In this document: one piece after another, positions 17,294 to 26,865 of the stretch
Layout of the letters: each line of letters starts with the position of its first letter
Numbering within the stretch: the stretch's first letter is position 1
Source of the DNA: Azophilus sp965214305
Lineage (GTDB): Bacteria > Pseudomonadota > Gammaproteobacteria > Pseudomonadales > Azotimanducaceae
Assembly (NCBI GenBank): GCA_965214305.1
Contig: OZ243949.1
Coordinates: forward strand, 2,542,001-2,606,000
Direction: 5' to 3'
Length of the DNA: 64,000 nt
Notes under the pieces: generated by a model
The model's database searches: none
Seen by the model: the letters and a program-made list of their open reading frames with translations, nothing else
Told to the model about the DNA's origin: nothing
Position numbers and translations under genes: made by a program

Positions 17294-19384
17294 GTGAACG
17301 CTCTTACCGATAAGCTGAAAGTGTGCATTCAAACCGCCTACCGCGATTGGTTGAATGCGCGTGGGTTTAGGTCGCGCCGCGGCCAACGCGAGATGATTGC
17401 CGCCATCGCCCGCGCCTGCACCGGTTCGCCGCCGCGCATTGCCGTCATTGAGGCGGGCACCGGTACCGGCAAGACGGCGGCCTATTGCCTGCCCACCATC
17501 CCCATCGCCGAGGCGCTCGACAAGACGGTGGTGATTGCCAGTGCCACCGTCGCGCTCCAGGAGCAAATCGTGCTACGCGATCTGCCGGATTTGGCGGAAT
17601 GCGCCGGTCTTGAGTTCGATTTCGCGTTGGCCAAGGGGCGGCAGCGCTATGTTTGCCTGAAGCGGCTTGATGAGCGATTGCATCGCACGGAGCCCTTGCC
17701 GACGCTGAACGCGGGTGACGGAGCGGTGCTGGATCACGCCGCCATTCACCAGAAGATGCTCGACTCCTTCACCGCCGAACACTGGGACGGCGAATTGGAT
17801 AGTTGGCCGGATGCCGTGGACGAGCCGGCCTGGCGACAGGTAACCACCGACCATCGCGGCTGCGCCAACAACCGTTGCGCCTATTTCCAGAGTTGCCCGT
17901 TTTTCAAGGCGCGCAACCAACTCGACGGGGTTCGCGTTATCGTCGCCAATCAAGATCTGCTGCTCGCGGACCTCAGTCTGGGCGGTGGCTACGTTCTGCC
18001 CGAGCCGGAAAACTGCATCCTGGTGGTTGACGAGGCTCACCATCTGCCCGCTAAGACGCAGGAGCACTTCGGTGTGCGGGCATGGCTTAAGGGTACGGAG
18101 TTGTGGGCCGATCAGCTCAATACGGCGATTGCGACCCTAACGCAACGGTTCGGACGCCCTGCCGAGTTGGCGGAGTTGGCAACGACCATTCCCGCCGCCA
18201 GCGAGGCGTTGCAAAGGGCGCTGCGCGATCTCTCCGAACAATTGGCCGGCCTTGCCTTCAGCGAGCGCCGAGACGGGCTGCAAATTTTTCGCTTTCCACT
18301 TGGCCGGGTCGAGGCGAGCCTAGCCAACGCGGCCGAGCTTGCGGGCTTGCCATTGGCGGCCTTGCATCGGGCGGCGTTGCAAGTTCTTGGGTTGCTCGAA
18401 CAAGCGGTTAATGACGGGCTGGGCTGGCTCCGGGCAGCCGATGCGGAGGATTGGTTGCCGGTGGTCGGTCAATTGGAGGCCCGGGGCGCAGCCACGGCGC
18501 GGTTGCTCGAAGACTATGCAAGGGCCAGCGCTGCCACTGACGAGGGCGACGGGGTACGCCATGCCCGTTGGCTGCATCGATCGGAGCAGGACACCGAACT
18601 AATCAGCGCGCCCATCGAGCCGGGTCGCCTGCTGGAGCAACATCTCTGGTCGCGTTGCCACGCCGCCGTTGCCACGTCCGCCACCCTGACCGCCGCGGGT
18701 CGTTTTGATCGATTCTGCGAGCGTGCCGGTTTGACGGGCATGGAGGCTGTGCGTATTCCCAGCCCGTTCGATTTTCCGAACATCGCCGTGCTGCGCGTAC
18801 CGGCCATGCGCGCCAACCCCCGCGACCGCGAGGCGCATACGGCGGAAATTGCGACCCTGTTGCCGGAACTGTTGGCGAGCGAGCGCAGCGCGTTGGTGTT
18901 GTTCACCTCTTGGCGACAACTCAACGACGTCAAGGCTGAACTGCCGGCGGCACTGCATAAGGCGTTACAGATTCAGGGCGAGCATGCCAAGCAACGCCTG
19001 TTGGAGCGCCACCGCGAGCGCATTGATGCGGGCCGGCCGAGCTATTTGTTTGGTTTGGCGAGCTTTGCCGAAGGTGTGGATTTACCCGACGACTATTGTC
19101 GCCACGTCGTGTTGACCAAACTGCCTTTCGCGGTACCGGACAACCCGCTCGACGCGGCGGTGACGGAATGGGTGGAAGCCCAGGGTCGCGACGCCTTTTT
19201 GGAGGTTACCGTGCCCGATGCCGCGATTCGGCTCGTGCAGGCGTGCGGTCGGCTGATTCGCCATGAGGCCGACCACGGCCGCATCACTATTCTCGACAAG
19301 CGCTTGGTGACTCAGCGTTACGGTCGGGATTTACTCAATTCGCTGCCGCCCTACCGCTTGGAGTTGCCCGCCCTCGTTCCTTGA
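17294..19384 (+). CDS. DinG/YoaA-type ATP-dependent DNA helicase (Fe-S, XPD-like)
   Basis: 5'-3' superfamily 2 helicase of DNA repair. 696 residues from a GTG at 17294. Seen: Q-motif-like RRGQREMIAAIA, Walker A EAGTGTGKTAAY (about 54-65), motif Ia ASATVALQEQ, four cysteines spaced as an iron-sulfur domain (YVCLKR, then GCANNRCAYFQSC), DEAH box VVDEAHHL, motif III TSATLTA, and a C-terminal SFASFAEGVDLP-type sequence with QACGRLIRHEADHG. The lack of a 3'-5' exonuclease domain favours the proteobacterial dinG/yoaA type. No clear ribosome-binding site is present. Confidence 0.93.
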   Translation: MNALTDKLKVCIQTAYRDWLNARGFRSRRGQREMIAAIARACTGSPPRIAVIEAGTGTGKTAAYCLPTIPIAEALDKTVVIASATVALQEQIVLRDLPDLAECAGLEFDFALAKGRQRYVCLKRLDERLHRTEPLPTLNAGDGAVLDHAAIHQKMLDSFTAEHWDGELDSWPDAVDEPAWRQVTTDHRGCANNRCAYFQSCPFFKARNQLDGVRVIVANQDLLLADLSLGGGYVLPEPENCILVVDEAHHLPAKTQEHFGVRAWLKGTELWADQLNTAIATLTQRFGRPAELAELATTIPAASEALQRALRDLSEQLAGLAFSERRDGLQIFRFPLGRVEASLANAAELAGLPLAALHRAALQVLGLLEQAVNDGLGWLRAADAEDWLPVVGQLEARGAATARLLEDYARASAATDEGDGVRHARWLHRSEQDTELISAPIEPGRLLEQHLWSRCHAAVATSATLTAAGRFDRFCERAGLTGMEAVRIPSPFDFPNIAVLRVPAMRANPRDREAHTAEIATLLPELLASERSALVLFTSWRQLNDVKAELPAALHKALQIQGEHAKQRLLERHRERIDAGRPSYLFGLASFAEGVDLPDDYCRHVVLTKLPFAVPDNPLDAAVTEWVEAQGRDAFLEVTVPDAAIRLVQACGRLIRHEADHGRITILDKRLVTQRYGRDLLNSLPPYRLELPALVP

Positions 19385-19432
19385 TGACGGCGGAAGACCG
19401 CATTGGTCAAAACAAACGGTATGTGGGATGGG

Positions 19433-19483
19433 TAGTGTCGCAGCTTGAATGTTTCGACTGCGGGCCGCCGCGGTTGGCGCAGT
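19433..19483. repeat. Repeat family A-related fragment
   Basis: TAGTGTCGCAGCTTGAATGT followed by TTCGACTGCGGGCCGCCGCG and TTGGCGCAG. A closely similar stretch occurs at 60563-60612, and the first 16 bases recur at 61249 and 53001. Confidence 0.5.
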
Positions 19484-19570
19484 CTCCAAATCCAAATCAT
19501 TTCAAACGGATAAACGACCCCGGGATGGTTTCGGTATTACTGTCTGTAGCCCTCTGTGTATACTTCGGGC

Positions 19571-19822
19571 ATGGGTGAAACGCCGGACGGTCGCGAACTC
19601 GAAAAGCGGATCGAGATTATGGCGGAACAGATGAACACATTGCGGTCTGATTTGGATGCCACGCTGAGCAAGATGCGGGCTGATATGGCCGACTGGAAGA
19701 CCGCTATGGTCGGGCGGGACAAGGACAACCACCGATCGCTGGTCAACACGATTAGCGTGGCCACCGCGGTCCTCGCCATTGTGGTTGCGTCCGGCTTCGC
19801 CTTCATCGGCCTGATGGGGTAG
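19571..19822 (+). CDS. Small coiled-coil protein with C-terminal membrane anchor
   Basis: 83 residues from the ATG at 19571. Residues 8-50 are a charged coiled coil (KRIEIMAEQMNTLRSDLDA...MRADMADW), followed by one membrane span near 63-82 (SVATAVLAIVVASGFAFIGL). Such tail-anchored coiled-coil proteins are common and uncharacterised. Its TAG stop abuts the left end of a full repeat B copy. Moderately confident that it is expressed, because composition and architecture are coherent; function unknown. Confidence 0.6.
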   Translation: MGETPDGRELEKRIEIMAEQMNTLRSDLDATLSKMRADMADWKTAMVGRDKDNHRSLVNTISVATAVLAIVVASGFAFIGLMG

Positions 19823-19825
19823 GCT

Positions 19826-19990
19826 TGGGAGCCCCTGCCTTCGGAATGCGCGGCTGCAAATCCGCTCTCATCCGCCCCGTCGGCCGGTCGATTTCGTTGC
19901 ATATGGCTCGATATTCGCCTCAATCGACAGGCCGACGGAACGGCGATAGCGAATTTTCGCTTTCGCGACTTCCGAAGGCGGAGGCTCCCA
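19826..19990. repeat. Repeat family B, full copy
   Basis: A 165-bp element with terminal inverted repeats: the left end TGGGAGCCCCTGCCTTCGGA matches the reverse complement of the right end TCCGAAGGCGGAGGCTCCCA at 17 or more positions. The core contains GTTGCATATGGCTCGATATT and CGCCTCAATCGACAGGCC. The same core is found at 34001-34160 and, inverted, at 46172-46270. No gene lies inside. Confidence 0.75.
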
Positions 19991-20080
19991 TAGGGCATCC
20001 GACCAAACTGAGACACTGCCGGGCCGGGCCAGTGCATCGGCGTAACGCAAGGAAGTTGGTGCCACGGGGGCCTGTCCGAA

Positions 20081-20695
20081 ATGCGTAATTATTTGCATCC
20101 CTGGGGTCTTGTTCGCCTCATGCTGCGTCCCTCCGAGGCTTGTAACGCCCTGTCGGGCGCGGCCCCCGAACCCCATGATGTGCTGCTTCGATTGGTTGCG
20201 CCCCTCAGCATTGTGCCACCGCTGCTCGCCTATATCGGCGGGGCCGCCTTTGGTTGGCGGCTTGGCGGCGGCGCCCCCCTGTACATCTCCGGCGGTGGCT
20301 TGGTGTTGATTAGCCTGGGGTACACTTTCGCGCTCGTCACCGGCTTTCTCAGTACCGCCCTTGTTTCCTCTTGGATGGCTGAAACCTATGGGGCAAGGCG
20401 TGATTTCGGTGCCCATTTGTCGCTCGTCGTGCTGGTGGGGATGCCCGTCATTATCGCCAGTCTGGCGCATCTGGCGCCCCATGCCTTTATCAATATGATC
20501 GTGCTGATACCGGCGCTGATTTGGAGCCTGTATCTTCTCTACCGCTGTCTGCCGATGGCGCTGAGAACCTCTCCGGAACGCGGTATGCTCATGGCCTCTT
20601 CACTGGTTGCCTATCTGTTGGTTGCCTTCGTCAGCTTGCTCGGCATCACCGTGGTGCTTTGGAGCGGCGGTATCGGACCGGCGTTGGGGGTTTGA
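20081..20695 (+). CDS. YIP1-family integral membrane protein
   Basis: 204 residues, about five membrane spans. The N-terminus (LHPWGLVRLMLRPSEACNAL) and the polytopic hydrophobic body with FALVTGFLSTALVSSWMAETYGARRDF and the RTSPERGMLMASSL segment are typical of bacterial YIP1 domain proteins. The stop overlaps the ccoN start (TGATG at 20693-20697), so it is cotranscribed with the cbb3 oxidase. A role in oxidase assembly or membrane organisation is possible but unproven. Confidence 0.8.
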   Translation: MRNYLHPWGLVRLMLRPSEACNALSGAAPEPHDVLLRLVAPLSIVPPLLAYIGGAAFGWRLGGGAPLYISGGGLVLISLGYTFALVTGFLSTALVSSWMAETYGARRDFGAHLSLVVLVGMPVIIASLAHLAPHAFINMIVLIPALIWSLYLLYRCLPMALRTSPERGMLMASSLVAYLLVAFVSLLGITVVLWSGGIGPALGV

Positions 20696-22119
20696 TGCCA
20701 CCGGCCGAGAGCTATCGCGACCGCGCCACGGCATGGCTCACGGGCTTTGCGATGCTGTGGTCGCTGCTCGGTATGTCGGCCGGCGTCTATGTGGCTGCGG
20801 AATTGGTCTGGCCGACCATCGATTTTGGCCGTGAGTGGTTGAGTTACGGCAGGCTGCGCAACCTGCATACCAATGTCGTGATCTTCGGTTTTGGTGTTTC
20901 CGCGTTGATGGCCACCGCCTTCTACAGCGTGCAGCGTACCTGCCATGTACCCTTGTTTGCGCCGGGGCTGGCCTGGTTCTGTACCTGGGCTTGGCAAGCG
21001 GTGCTGCTGGCCGGGGGCGTCTCCTTGTTGGCGGGCTGGAACGGCGGCAAGGAATACGCCGAGTTGGAATGGCCCCTGGACATCGCCATCGCCTTGGTTT
21101 GGGTCTGCTTCGCCGTGGTCTTCTTCGGCACCATTGCCAAGCGCCGCATTGGGCCGATTTACGTCTCCAACTGGTTTTACGGCGCACTCATTATCGTCAT
21201 CGCCATGTTGCACATCGTCAACAGCCTGGCGATACCCGTCACCTGGTCGAAGTCCTATTCACTGTTCGCCGGAGCCCAGGACGCCGTGGTGCAATGGTGG
21301 TACGGGCACAACGCGGTGGGTTTTCTGCTCACCGGTGGGTTCCTCGGCATGCTTTATTACTTTCTGCCCAAGCACGCCGACCGTCCGATTTGGAGCTATC
21401 GCCTTTCCATCGTTGCGTTTTGGGCCTTCACCTACAGCTACATTTGGGCCGGGCCGCACCATCTACACTACAACGCCGTGCCGGAATGGGTGCAGTCCCT
21501 CGGCATGGTCATGAGTCTGGTATTGCTGGCACCGTCCTGGGCGACCATGGTTAATGGCGTGATGACCGTGGCCGGTGCCTGGCAGAAGCTGAGCACGGAC
21601 CCCGCGTTGAAGTTCATCGTGCTGTCGTTGGCCTTCTACGGGCTTGCCACCTTTGAGGGGCCGATGATGTCGATCAAGAGCGTCAATGTCGTCAGCCACT
21701 TCACGGATTGGACCATCGGCCATGTCCACTCCGGGGCTCTCGGCTGGAACGCGCTCATAACCTTCGGCACCTTTTATTTTTTGGTGCCGCGCTTGGTGGG
21801 TGCCGAACTCTACAGCAACCGGTTGGCGAACTGGCATTTTTGGCTGGCGCTTGCCGGCGTGATGCTCTACGTTTTGGCCATGTGGGGAGCGGGCGTTTCG
21901 CAGGGTTTGTTGTGGCTGAGCCTGGATGACATTGGCGAACTCAGCTACAGCTTCAAGGACATCATGGCCAGCATGGCGCCTTACTATGCGCTGCGCTTGG
22001 TGGCGGGGCTCGTGTTTCTGTCCGGCGCGGCATTGATGGCGTACAACCTGTGGATGACCGTTAAGGGTCGCGCCATCGTTCCCGTTCTGCCTCCTAAGGT
22101 TAACGGGTTGGCCGCATGA
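20695..22119 (+). CDS. ccoN: cbb3-type cytochrome c oxidase subunit I
   Basis: Catalytic subunit of the high-affinity terminal oxidase, inner membrane. 474 residues from the ATG at 20695, which overlaps the YIP1 stop. Twelve or so membrane segments. Haem and copper ligands are visible: His58 in LRNLHTN, His205 in WWYGHNAVGF, His255/256 in WAGPHHLHY, and His343/His345 in IGHVHSGALGWN. Overlaps ccoO by four bases. A cbb3 oxidase points to life at low oxygen at least part of the time. Confidence 0.97.
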   Translation: MPPAESYRDRATAWLTGFAMLWSLLGMSAGVYVAAELVWPTIDFGREWLSYGRLRNLHTNVVIFGFGVSALMATAFYSVQRTCHVPLFAPGLAWFCTWAWQAVLLAGGVSLLAGWNGGKEYAELEWPLDIAIALVWVCFAVVFFGTIAKRRIGPIYVSNWFYGALIIVIAMLHIVNSLAIPVTWSKSYSLFAGAQDAVVQWWYGHNAVGFLLTGGFLGMLYYFLPKHADRPIWSYRLSIVAFWAFTYSYIWAGPHHLHYNAVPEWVQSLGMVMSLVLLAPSWATMVNGVMTVAGAWQKLSTDPALKFIVLSLAFYGLATFEGPMMSIKSVNVVSHFTDWTIGHVHSGALGWNALITFGTFYFLVPRLVGAELYSNRLANWHFWLALAGVMLYVLAMWGAGVSQGLLWLSLDDIGELSYSFKDIMASMAPYYALRLVAGLVFLSGAALMAYNLWMTVKGRAIVPVLPPKVNGLAA

Positions 22120-22742
22120 AAGCCGTCGATCTGCATCGTAAGTTGGAACACAACAGCGGTCTGCTCATCTTCGGCATCCTCTTCGTGTCGGCGATTGGCG
22201 GGCTGGTGCAGGTATTGCCCAGCGTACTTGATGATCGTTTGGCCACCCCGGCACCGAACGCAGGCCCCTATGGGCCGGTGGAATTGACCGGGCGCGATAT
22301 CTACATTCGCGAGAGTTGCGGCACCTGCCATTCGCAACAGGTGCGCCCGCTACTTGCCGAGGTACGTCGCTACGGCCCCTTTTCCAGGGCCGACGAATTC
22401 GCCTTTGACCGGCCTTTCCTTTGGGGTTCGAAGCGCACCGGGCCGGATTTGCACCGCATCGGCGGCAAATATTCAGACCTCTGGCAGCGCATACACCTGC
22501 TGGACCCGCGGGCGGTGGTACCTGACTCCATCATGCCCGGCTATCCTTGGCTTGAGCGGCGCGCGGCCGATGCCGACGGCACCATTCAGGCGAAGATGCG
22601 GGCCTTGCGCAGGCTGGGTCATCCGTATACGGATGCCGACATTGAGGCCGCTCCGGATGCGTTGCGGGGGTTGACGGAAGTCGATGCGCTGGTCGCTTAT
22701 CTGCAAAGTTTGGGCAAAACGGCCTCTGGGGAAGCGTTGTGA
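22116..22742 (+). CDS. ccoO: cbb3-type cytochrome c oxidase subunit II
   Basis: Membrane-anchored monohaem cytochrome c of the cbb3 oxidase. 208 residues: N-terminal anchor (about 15-38), haem-binding CGTCH (68-72) within YIRESCGTCHSQQVRP, and a Met ligand probably in DSIMPGYPW (about 140). The start ATG overlaps the end of ccoN (ATGA). Slightly shorter than many CcoO proteins but complete. Confidence 0.96.
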   Translation: MKAVDLHRKLEHNSGLLIFGILFVSAIGGLVQVLPSVLDDRLATPAPNAGPYGPVELTGRDIYIRESCGTCHSQQVRPLLAEVRRYGPFSRADEFAFDRPFLWGSKRTGPDLHRIGGKYSDLWQRIHLLDPRAVVPDSIMPGYPWLERRAADADGTIQAKMRALRRLGHPYTDADIEAAPDALRGLTEVDALVAYLQSLGKTASGEAL

Positions 22743-22882
22743 CCTGGTTCCTGTTTGTTGGCGACATGCTGGTTATGGCGTTTTTTGCCGGCTTGGCCGT
22801 TTGGGCGCTCTGGGGCTCCTCCGACGAGGTGGTCGAAAAAACCGCCGCCATTCCATTGGACGACGAGTGCCACGATGGCTGA
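22739..22882 (+). CDS. ccoQ: CcoQ-like small subunit of cbb3 oxidase
   Basis: A 47-residue frame from a GTG at 22739 that overlaps both the ccoO stop and the ccoP start. It has one membrane span (VGDMLVMAFFAGLAVWALWG) and a short acidic tail ending in DDECHDG. Position, size and topology fit CcoQ, which stabilises the cbb3 complex. The sequence is poorly conserved in the family, so identification rests mainly on location. Confidence 0.75.
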   Translation: MTWFLFVGDMLVMAFFAGLAVWALWGSSDEVVEKTAAIPLDDECHDG

Positions 22883-23774
22883 GTTACCGGGCGAATTTTG
22901 GAGCGGTTGGGTCATCGCTCTGACCCTCGGTAGCTTGGCGGGGCTCATCTGGCTGGTATTCAGCCTGTATTTTGGTGGTGGCGCGGACCAACAGGAGGCA
23001 AGCCCGGTCTGGGACGGCAACCTGCGGGAAGGCGAGCATCCCGCGCCGCTTTGGTGGTTTTGGTTGATTTTTGCATCCCTGGTGATTTCCGTTGTTTACC
23101 TGTTGCTCTATCCGGGACTGGGCATGTTTGGGGGTGCGCTGGATTGGTCACAAGGGGGCGAACTGTGTGAGCGACTGGAGCGCCATGCAACGGAGTTTGG
23201 CCCGACGCGCCGACTCATCGCCGAAGCCAAACTGGAAACCTTACAGGCCGACCCGAAACTCATGGCTTCGGCGGAGCGCGTATACAACCGCAACTGCGCC
23301 GTCTGCCACGGTTACGATGCCCAAGGTCAGGCGAACCTATTTCCCAATTTGATTGATGCGCACTGGCAGTGGGGTGGTGAGCCGACGCAAATTGAGCAAT
23401 CGATCCGCCACGGGCGCCAGGCGGTGATGGTCGGTTGGTTGCCTGTCGTTGGTGAAGAAACGGTGGACCTACTCACCGACTATGTGCGGGCGCTTGCCAC
23501 CGGTGCAACGTCCAACCATCCGGGCGCTCAGCCCTATGGGCTCTATTGCAGCGCCTGTCACGGCCCGGACGGCTCCGGCAATCCGCTGTTGGGCGCACCC
23601 AATCTCACCGACGACCTCAGCCTCTACGGCAATTCCACCGAGGCCGTGCGCTACTCCATCGCCCAAGGCCGCAACGGCCTAATGCCCGCCTTTGGCGAAC
23701 GGCTCGACGACACCCAGATTCGCTTGTTGGTTGCCTGGTTGACGGCTGCTCCGCCGACATTTTCGGCACATTAG
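22875..23774 (+). CDS. ccoP: cbb3-type cytochrome c oxidase subunit III
   Basis: Dihaem cytochrome c that delivers electrons to the oxidase. 299 residues from the ATG at 22875. Two N-terminal membrane spans (about 11-33 and 60-80), the conserved loop YFGGGADQQEASPVWDG-like segment, and two haem sites, CAVCH (141-145) and CSACH (225-229), each with a downstream Met (for example GLMPAFGERL). Completes a compact ccoNOQP operon in which every gene overlaps the next. Confidence 0.96.
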   Translation: MAELPGEFWSGWVIALTLGSLAGLIWLVFSLYFGGGADQQEASPVWDGNLREGEHPAPLWWFWLIFASLVISVVYLLLYPGLGMFGGALDWSQGGELCERLERHATEFGPTRRLIAEAKLETLQADPKLMASAERVYNRNCAVCHGYDAQGQANLFPNLIDAHWQWGGEPTQIEQSIRHGRQAVMVGWLPVVGEETVDLLTDYVRALATGATSNHPGAQPYGLYCSACHGPDGSGNPLLGAPNLTDDLSLYGNSTEAVRYSIAQGRNGLMPAFGERLDDTQIRLLVAWLTAAPPTFSAH

Positions 23775-23820
23775 GCACCCACGCCCAAAGTCGGCCCCCG
23801 ACATTGCCCGACTTCTACCA

Positions 23821-25431
23821 TTGTTAAGCTTCCTCGTCGAGCTGGTTCGGTCTATTGGTCGCCGCGTTTTGACGCTGCCGCAGACGCTTGCCGATGGTTC
23901 GGCGGCGCGGCCGGGAAGGCGCGACCGGCTGGCCTTGGATATGGCGGGCCTGGCTTGCCTGGCCGGCTATCTCCTGTTGGCCTGGTACTCGCGGGGTACT
24001 TGGCGGGCGCCGGAATTGGCTGGATTCTTTCTGCTCATGGGCTGGGTTTCGCTACCGGTCTTTGCCGTCTTTGTATTATTTCGGCAGCGACCCCAGAGTT
24101 TGCCGGTTGGACGGCTGTTGTTGTGGGCCTGGTTGTTTCGTCTTGTCGGATTGGCCGGCGTACCCCTGTTTGAAGACGATTGGTTTCGCTACCTTTGGGA
24201 TGGCTACCGCTTTGCCGAAACGGGTACGCCCTACGGTTGGGCACCGGCGCAATCGTTTGCCGACCCCGGGGTTCCGCTTGTGTTGCAGCGTCTCCTGGAT
24301 CAGATCAACCATCCTGATTTGCCCACCATCTACGGCCCCACCACCCAGCTGGCATTTGTACTTTCCTACTTTGTGGCGCCGGCTAGCCTGGTGCCACTGC
24401 AACTCATGCTGATAGCGGTGGATCTTGTGCTGATACGGTTGTTGCTCGGCATCGCGCCGGCGCCTCATGTGCTGTTGTACGCCTGGTGCCCACTGGTCAT
24501 TAAGGAAATCGCCTTCACCGCGCATCCGGATGGCATTGGCGTTTGCCTCGCCTTGGTGGCGCTGTTGTTCAGTGTGCGTGGCCGCAATCTGTTGGCGGCG
24601 TTTTCTTTGGGCTTGGCGGTCGGTGCCAAGATTTTCGCGTTGTTGCTGCTTCCGTTTGTACTGTTTCCGCGCCAAAACCGGGGCGCACGGGAAGCCGTCG
24701 GTCATAACGACGCCTCGTCAAGCACCCAGAGGGTCAGGCCGCCGCCTACCGCAAATGATGCCTTGGCGGCGGGGCGCCTCGCCCATGCGGCGGCTTCCGG
24801 CCGACGGCCAACCTTGGCCGAGTTTGTACCGACATTGGCTGTGGCTGCAACGACAGGGCCGGTTTTCCTGCTGACGCTTGGCGCTCTGTACGCGCCCTTA
24901 TCTTTCCGGGGCGGGAGCGATTTGACAAGCCTTGTCATCTTTGCGAGGGACTGGGAATTTAATTCAGCCTTGTATGCGCTGGCTTCCGCCGTGCTGCCCG
25001 CGATGGCGGCAAAGGCCGTGTTGGGCACGGTACTCGCTTTTGCTATCGGTGCCTATTGGTACCATTGGTGGACTAGAGCGCACACCAACCGGGGGGTGCC
25101 GCCGACGTACATGGCCGCGAGTGGGCCGTTGGGGTCGCCCCTGGGGCACCGGGCACCTGCTTTGCCGCGGGCCGATTGGTTGTTCGGGGGCTGCCTACTT
25201 GTCTCACCGGTAATCAACCCTTGGTATGGGCTCTGGATTTTGCCCTTTGCCGTCATTTTCCCGAGCGTCTGGGCTTGGGTTGCCGCCTCCGCACTGCTGC
25301 TTTCCTACATTACCGGTGCCAACCTGGGCACCCTTGAAATCGCTCCCTTTGCACAACCTTGGTGGGTGCGTCCTGTCGAGTTCGGCTTGATTTTTGCCGC
25401 GCTTTGCGTCACTTGGGCGCGGCGCCGCTAG
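23821..25431 (+). CDS. Polytopic membrane glycosyltransferase (GT87/mannosyltransferase-like)
   Basis: 536 residues, about ten to twelve membrane spans. Starts from a TTG at 23821 as the frame suggests. The motif FEDDWFRYLWDGYRFAETGTPY near residues 118-140 is the acidic loop of GT-C transferases that use polyprenyl-phosphate sugars. Two Ala/Pro/Gly-rich insertions (about residues 285-335 and 420-450) interrupt the hydrophobic pattern and differ from the rest in composition. A GT2 enzyme that could make the polyprenyl-phosphate sugar lies downstream (26866-27585). Its TAG stop sits in a repeat B end (CTAGCAGCC). Acceptor unknown. Confidence 0.75.
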   Translation: MLSFLVELVRSIGRRVLTLPQTLADGSAARPGRRDRLALDMAGLACLAGYLLLAWYSRGTWRAPELAGFFLLMGWVSLPVFAVFVLFRQRPQSLPVGRLLLWAWLFRLVGLAGVPLFEDDWFRYLWDGYRFAETGTPYGWAPAQSFADPGVPLVLQRLLDQINHPDLPTIYGPTTQLAFVLSYFVAPASLVPLQLMLIAVDLVLIRLLLGIAPAPHVLLYAWCPLVIKEIAFTAHPDGIGVCLALVALLFSVRGRNLLAAFSLGLAVGAKIFALLLLPFVLFPRQNRGAREAVGHNDASSSTQRVRPPPTANDALAAGRLAHAAASGRRPTLAEFVPTLAVAATTGPVFLLTLGALYAPLSFRGGSDLTSLVIFARDWEFNSALYALASAVLPAMAAKAVLGTVLAFAIGAYWYHWWTRAHTNRGVPPTYMAASGPLGSPLGHRAPALPRADWLFGGCLLVSPVINPWYGLWILPFAVIFPSVWAWVAASALLLSYITGANLGTLEIAPFAQPWWVRPVEFGLIFAALCVTWARRR

Positions 25432-25517
25432 CAGCCTGCGCCTGCGGAAGTCGCGGCTATGGTGATCTTAGGCGACGGGCGCTATGCTTATTCATCCCAC
25501 CAGCGAGGAGAAAGAGC

Positions 25518-25892
25518 ATGATCGGCAAATACCATGCGGTCAGGCGGCACATGATTGGCGCTTTGTTTGCCGCGTTCTTGGTTGTTGCGCCCGGTGCGTT
25601 CGGTTCGGGGTCCATCGGCGGTGGTGCCGGCGGCGTGAATCAATACGGGCAAATCTATCAACAGGGCAAGATGGTGTTTTTTGGCCAGCTTGCTTGTAGC
25701 CGGGCTGCCTGCCCCATCAAGCGCAATCAGGTTAACGCCAGCTTGGCGGCCACTCTGGTTGCCAGCATTCGTGGTGCTTCCGGCATTCGCCTTGAAACGT
25801 CGCAGCACGATGCCGCCGTCGATGCGCTCACCCCCGACGAGCGGGAAAAGGTGCGGTACTACCTGAGCCGCCGCTTCGGTATCAAGAGCTAA
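25518..25892 (+). CDS. Small exported protein of unknown function
   Basis: 124 residues from the ATG at 25518 with a GAGGAGA ribosome-binding site. A signal peptide covers about residues 12-33 (MIGALFAAFLVVAPGAFGSG), then a Gly-rich stretch and a ~85-residue domain with two cysteines (LACSRAACPIK) and the end LTPDEREKVRYYLSRRFGIKS. Followed 29 bases later by the barrel protein, so probably one transcription unit. I do not recognise the family. Confidence 0.6.
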   Translation: MIGKYHAVRRHMIGALFAAFLVVAPGAFGSGSIGGGAGGVNQYGQIYQQGKMVFFGQLACSRAACPIKRNQVNASLAATLVASIRGASGIRLETSQHDAAVDALTPDEREKVRYYLSRRFGIKS

Positions 25893-25921
25893 TCCCGCCT
25901 ACACCATTCTCGGAGTAACCA

Positions 25922-26800
25922 ATGAAAATTCTGGTCAATATCCTACTTGCCCTCGCCCTGCCGCTATCGGCTTGGGGCGCGGGTTCGCCTTGGTTGCCGA
26001 TGCCCAAGTCCGGCGATATCGGCGTTACCTACGTTTCCCAATCCGCCGACAACTTCTGGCGCGGCCCCGACGGCGATGTCAAGGGTCCGCTGCCCTTCGG
26101 CGAGCTCGACCAAGAAACGGTTTGGTTTCGTGGAAGCTACGGGCTTTCCGACTCCCTCGCCCTCGATTTTGAAATAGGCACTTCGGAAACAGACCCCGCG
26201 AACAGTCCGCCGCCCAAGAGCGATGGCCGCACGGACCTCTCCCTTGGCGCCACTTGGCGATTTGTTGACGAATACACCAACGAACAGGGTCTGCCGAGCA
26301 TGGCGGTTCGCGGTGCCCTGGTTGTCGCGGGCAACTACGACGTTGGCTTACCCACCGCCATTGGCGACGGCGCGGACGGTTTCGATGCTTCGGTTATTGT
26401 CGGCAAAATCTTCGCTGAGCGCATTGCCCTATCGGGCGAGTTCGGAATCCGTAGCCGCGACAGCGGCGTGCCGGACAGCACCTTCGTCAATCTGAACGCC
26501 TATCTTCTGTTGTCTTCGCGCTTCATTCTCGAGACCCAGTTCCACACCACAGCCTCCAATGGCGAGCTCAATATCTGCGGCCCCTGCGGCCCGCCCTCGC
26601 CGCCGGGCGCCCCGGGCAACTTCCCGCTGGTTGAAGAGGAAATGGATCGTATTATGGTGGGCGCGACCTTCAACCTGACCGATCAGCTCAGTGCCGGATT
26701 CAGGTGGTACACAGTGCTTGATGGCCGCAACACCGGCGAATTCGATGCCTTCGCGATTAATGCCAATTACAGTTTCGACCTGTATCGTTTGGGGCTCTAG
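25922..26800 (+). CDS. Outer-membrane beta-barrel protein
   Basis: 292 residues with a signal peptide (1-19, ending AWG-AG). The remainder is alternating-hydrophobicity strands such as DIGVTYVSQSADNFW, LALDFEIGTSE and TDLSLGATWRF, and it closes with NANYSFDLYRLGL, typical of the transporter/MetA-pathway type of small barrels. A Pro/Gly/Cys-rich loop (about 219-232, with CGPCGPPSPPG) is notable. The stop codon TAG is the first part of a repeat B end (CTAGGAGCCTC). Substrate unknown. Confidence 0.75.
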   Translation: MKILVNILLALALPLSAWGAGSPWLPMPKSGDIGVTYVSQSADNFWRGPDGDVKGPLPFGELDQETVWFRGSYGLSDSLALDFEIGTSETDPANSPPPKSDGRTDLSLGATWRFVDEYTNEQGLPSMAVRGALVVAGNYDVGLPTAIGDGADGFDASVIVGKIFAERIALSGEFGIRSRDSGVPDSTFVNLNAYLLLSSRFILETQFHTTASNGELNICGPCGPPSPPGAPGNFPLVEEEMDRIMVGATFNLTDQLSAGFRWYTVLDGRNTGEFDAFAINANYSFDLYRLGL

Positions 26801-26865
26801 GAGCCTCCGCCGATGCACTCGACGCGCCGGCATGACGGGTTCCGTTGCGGCCCATGTATCGCGGG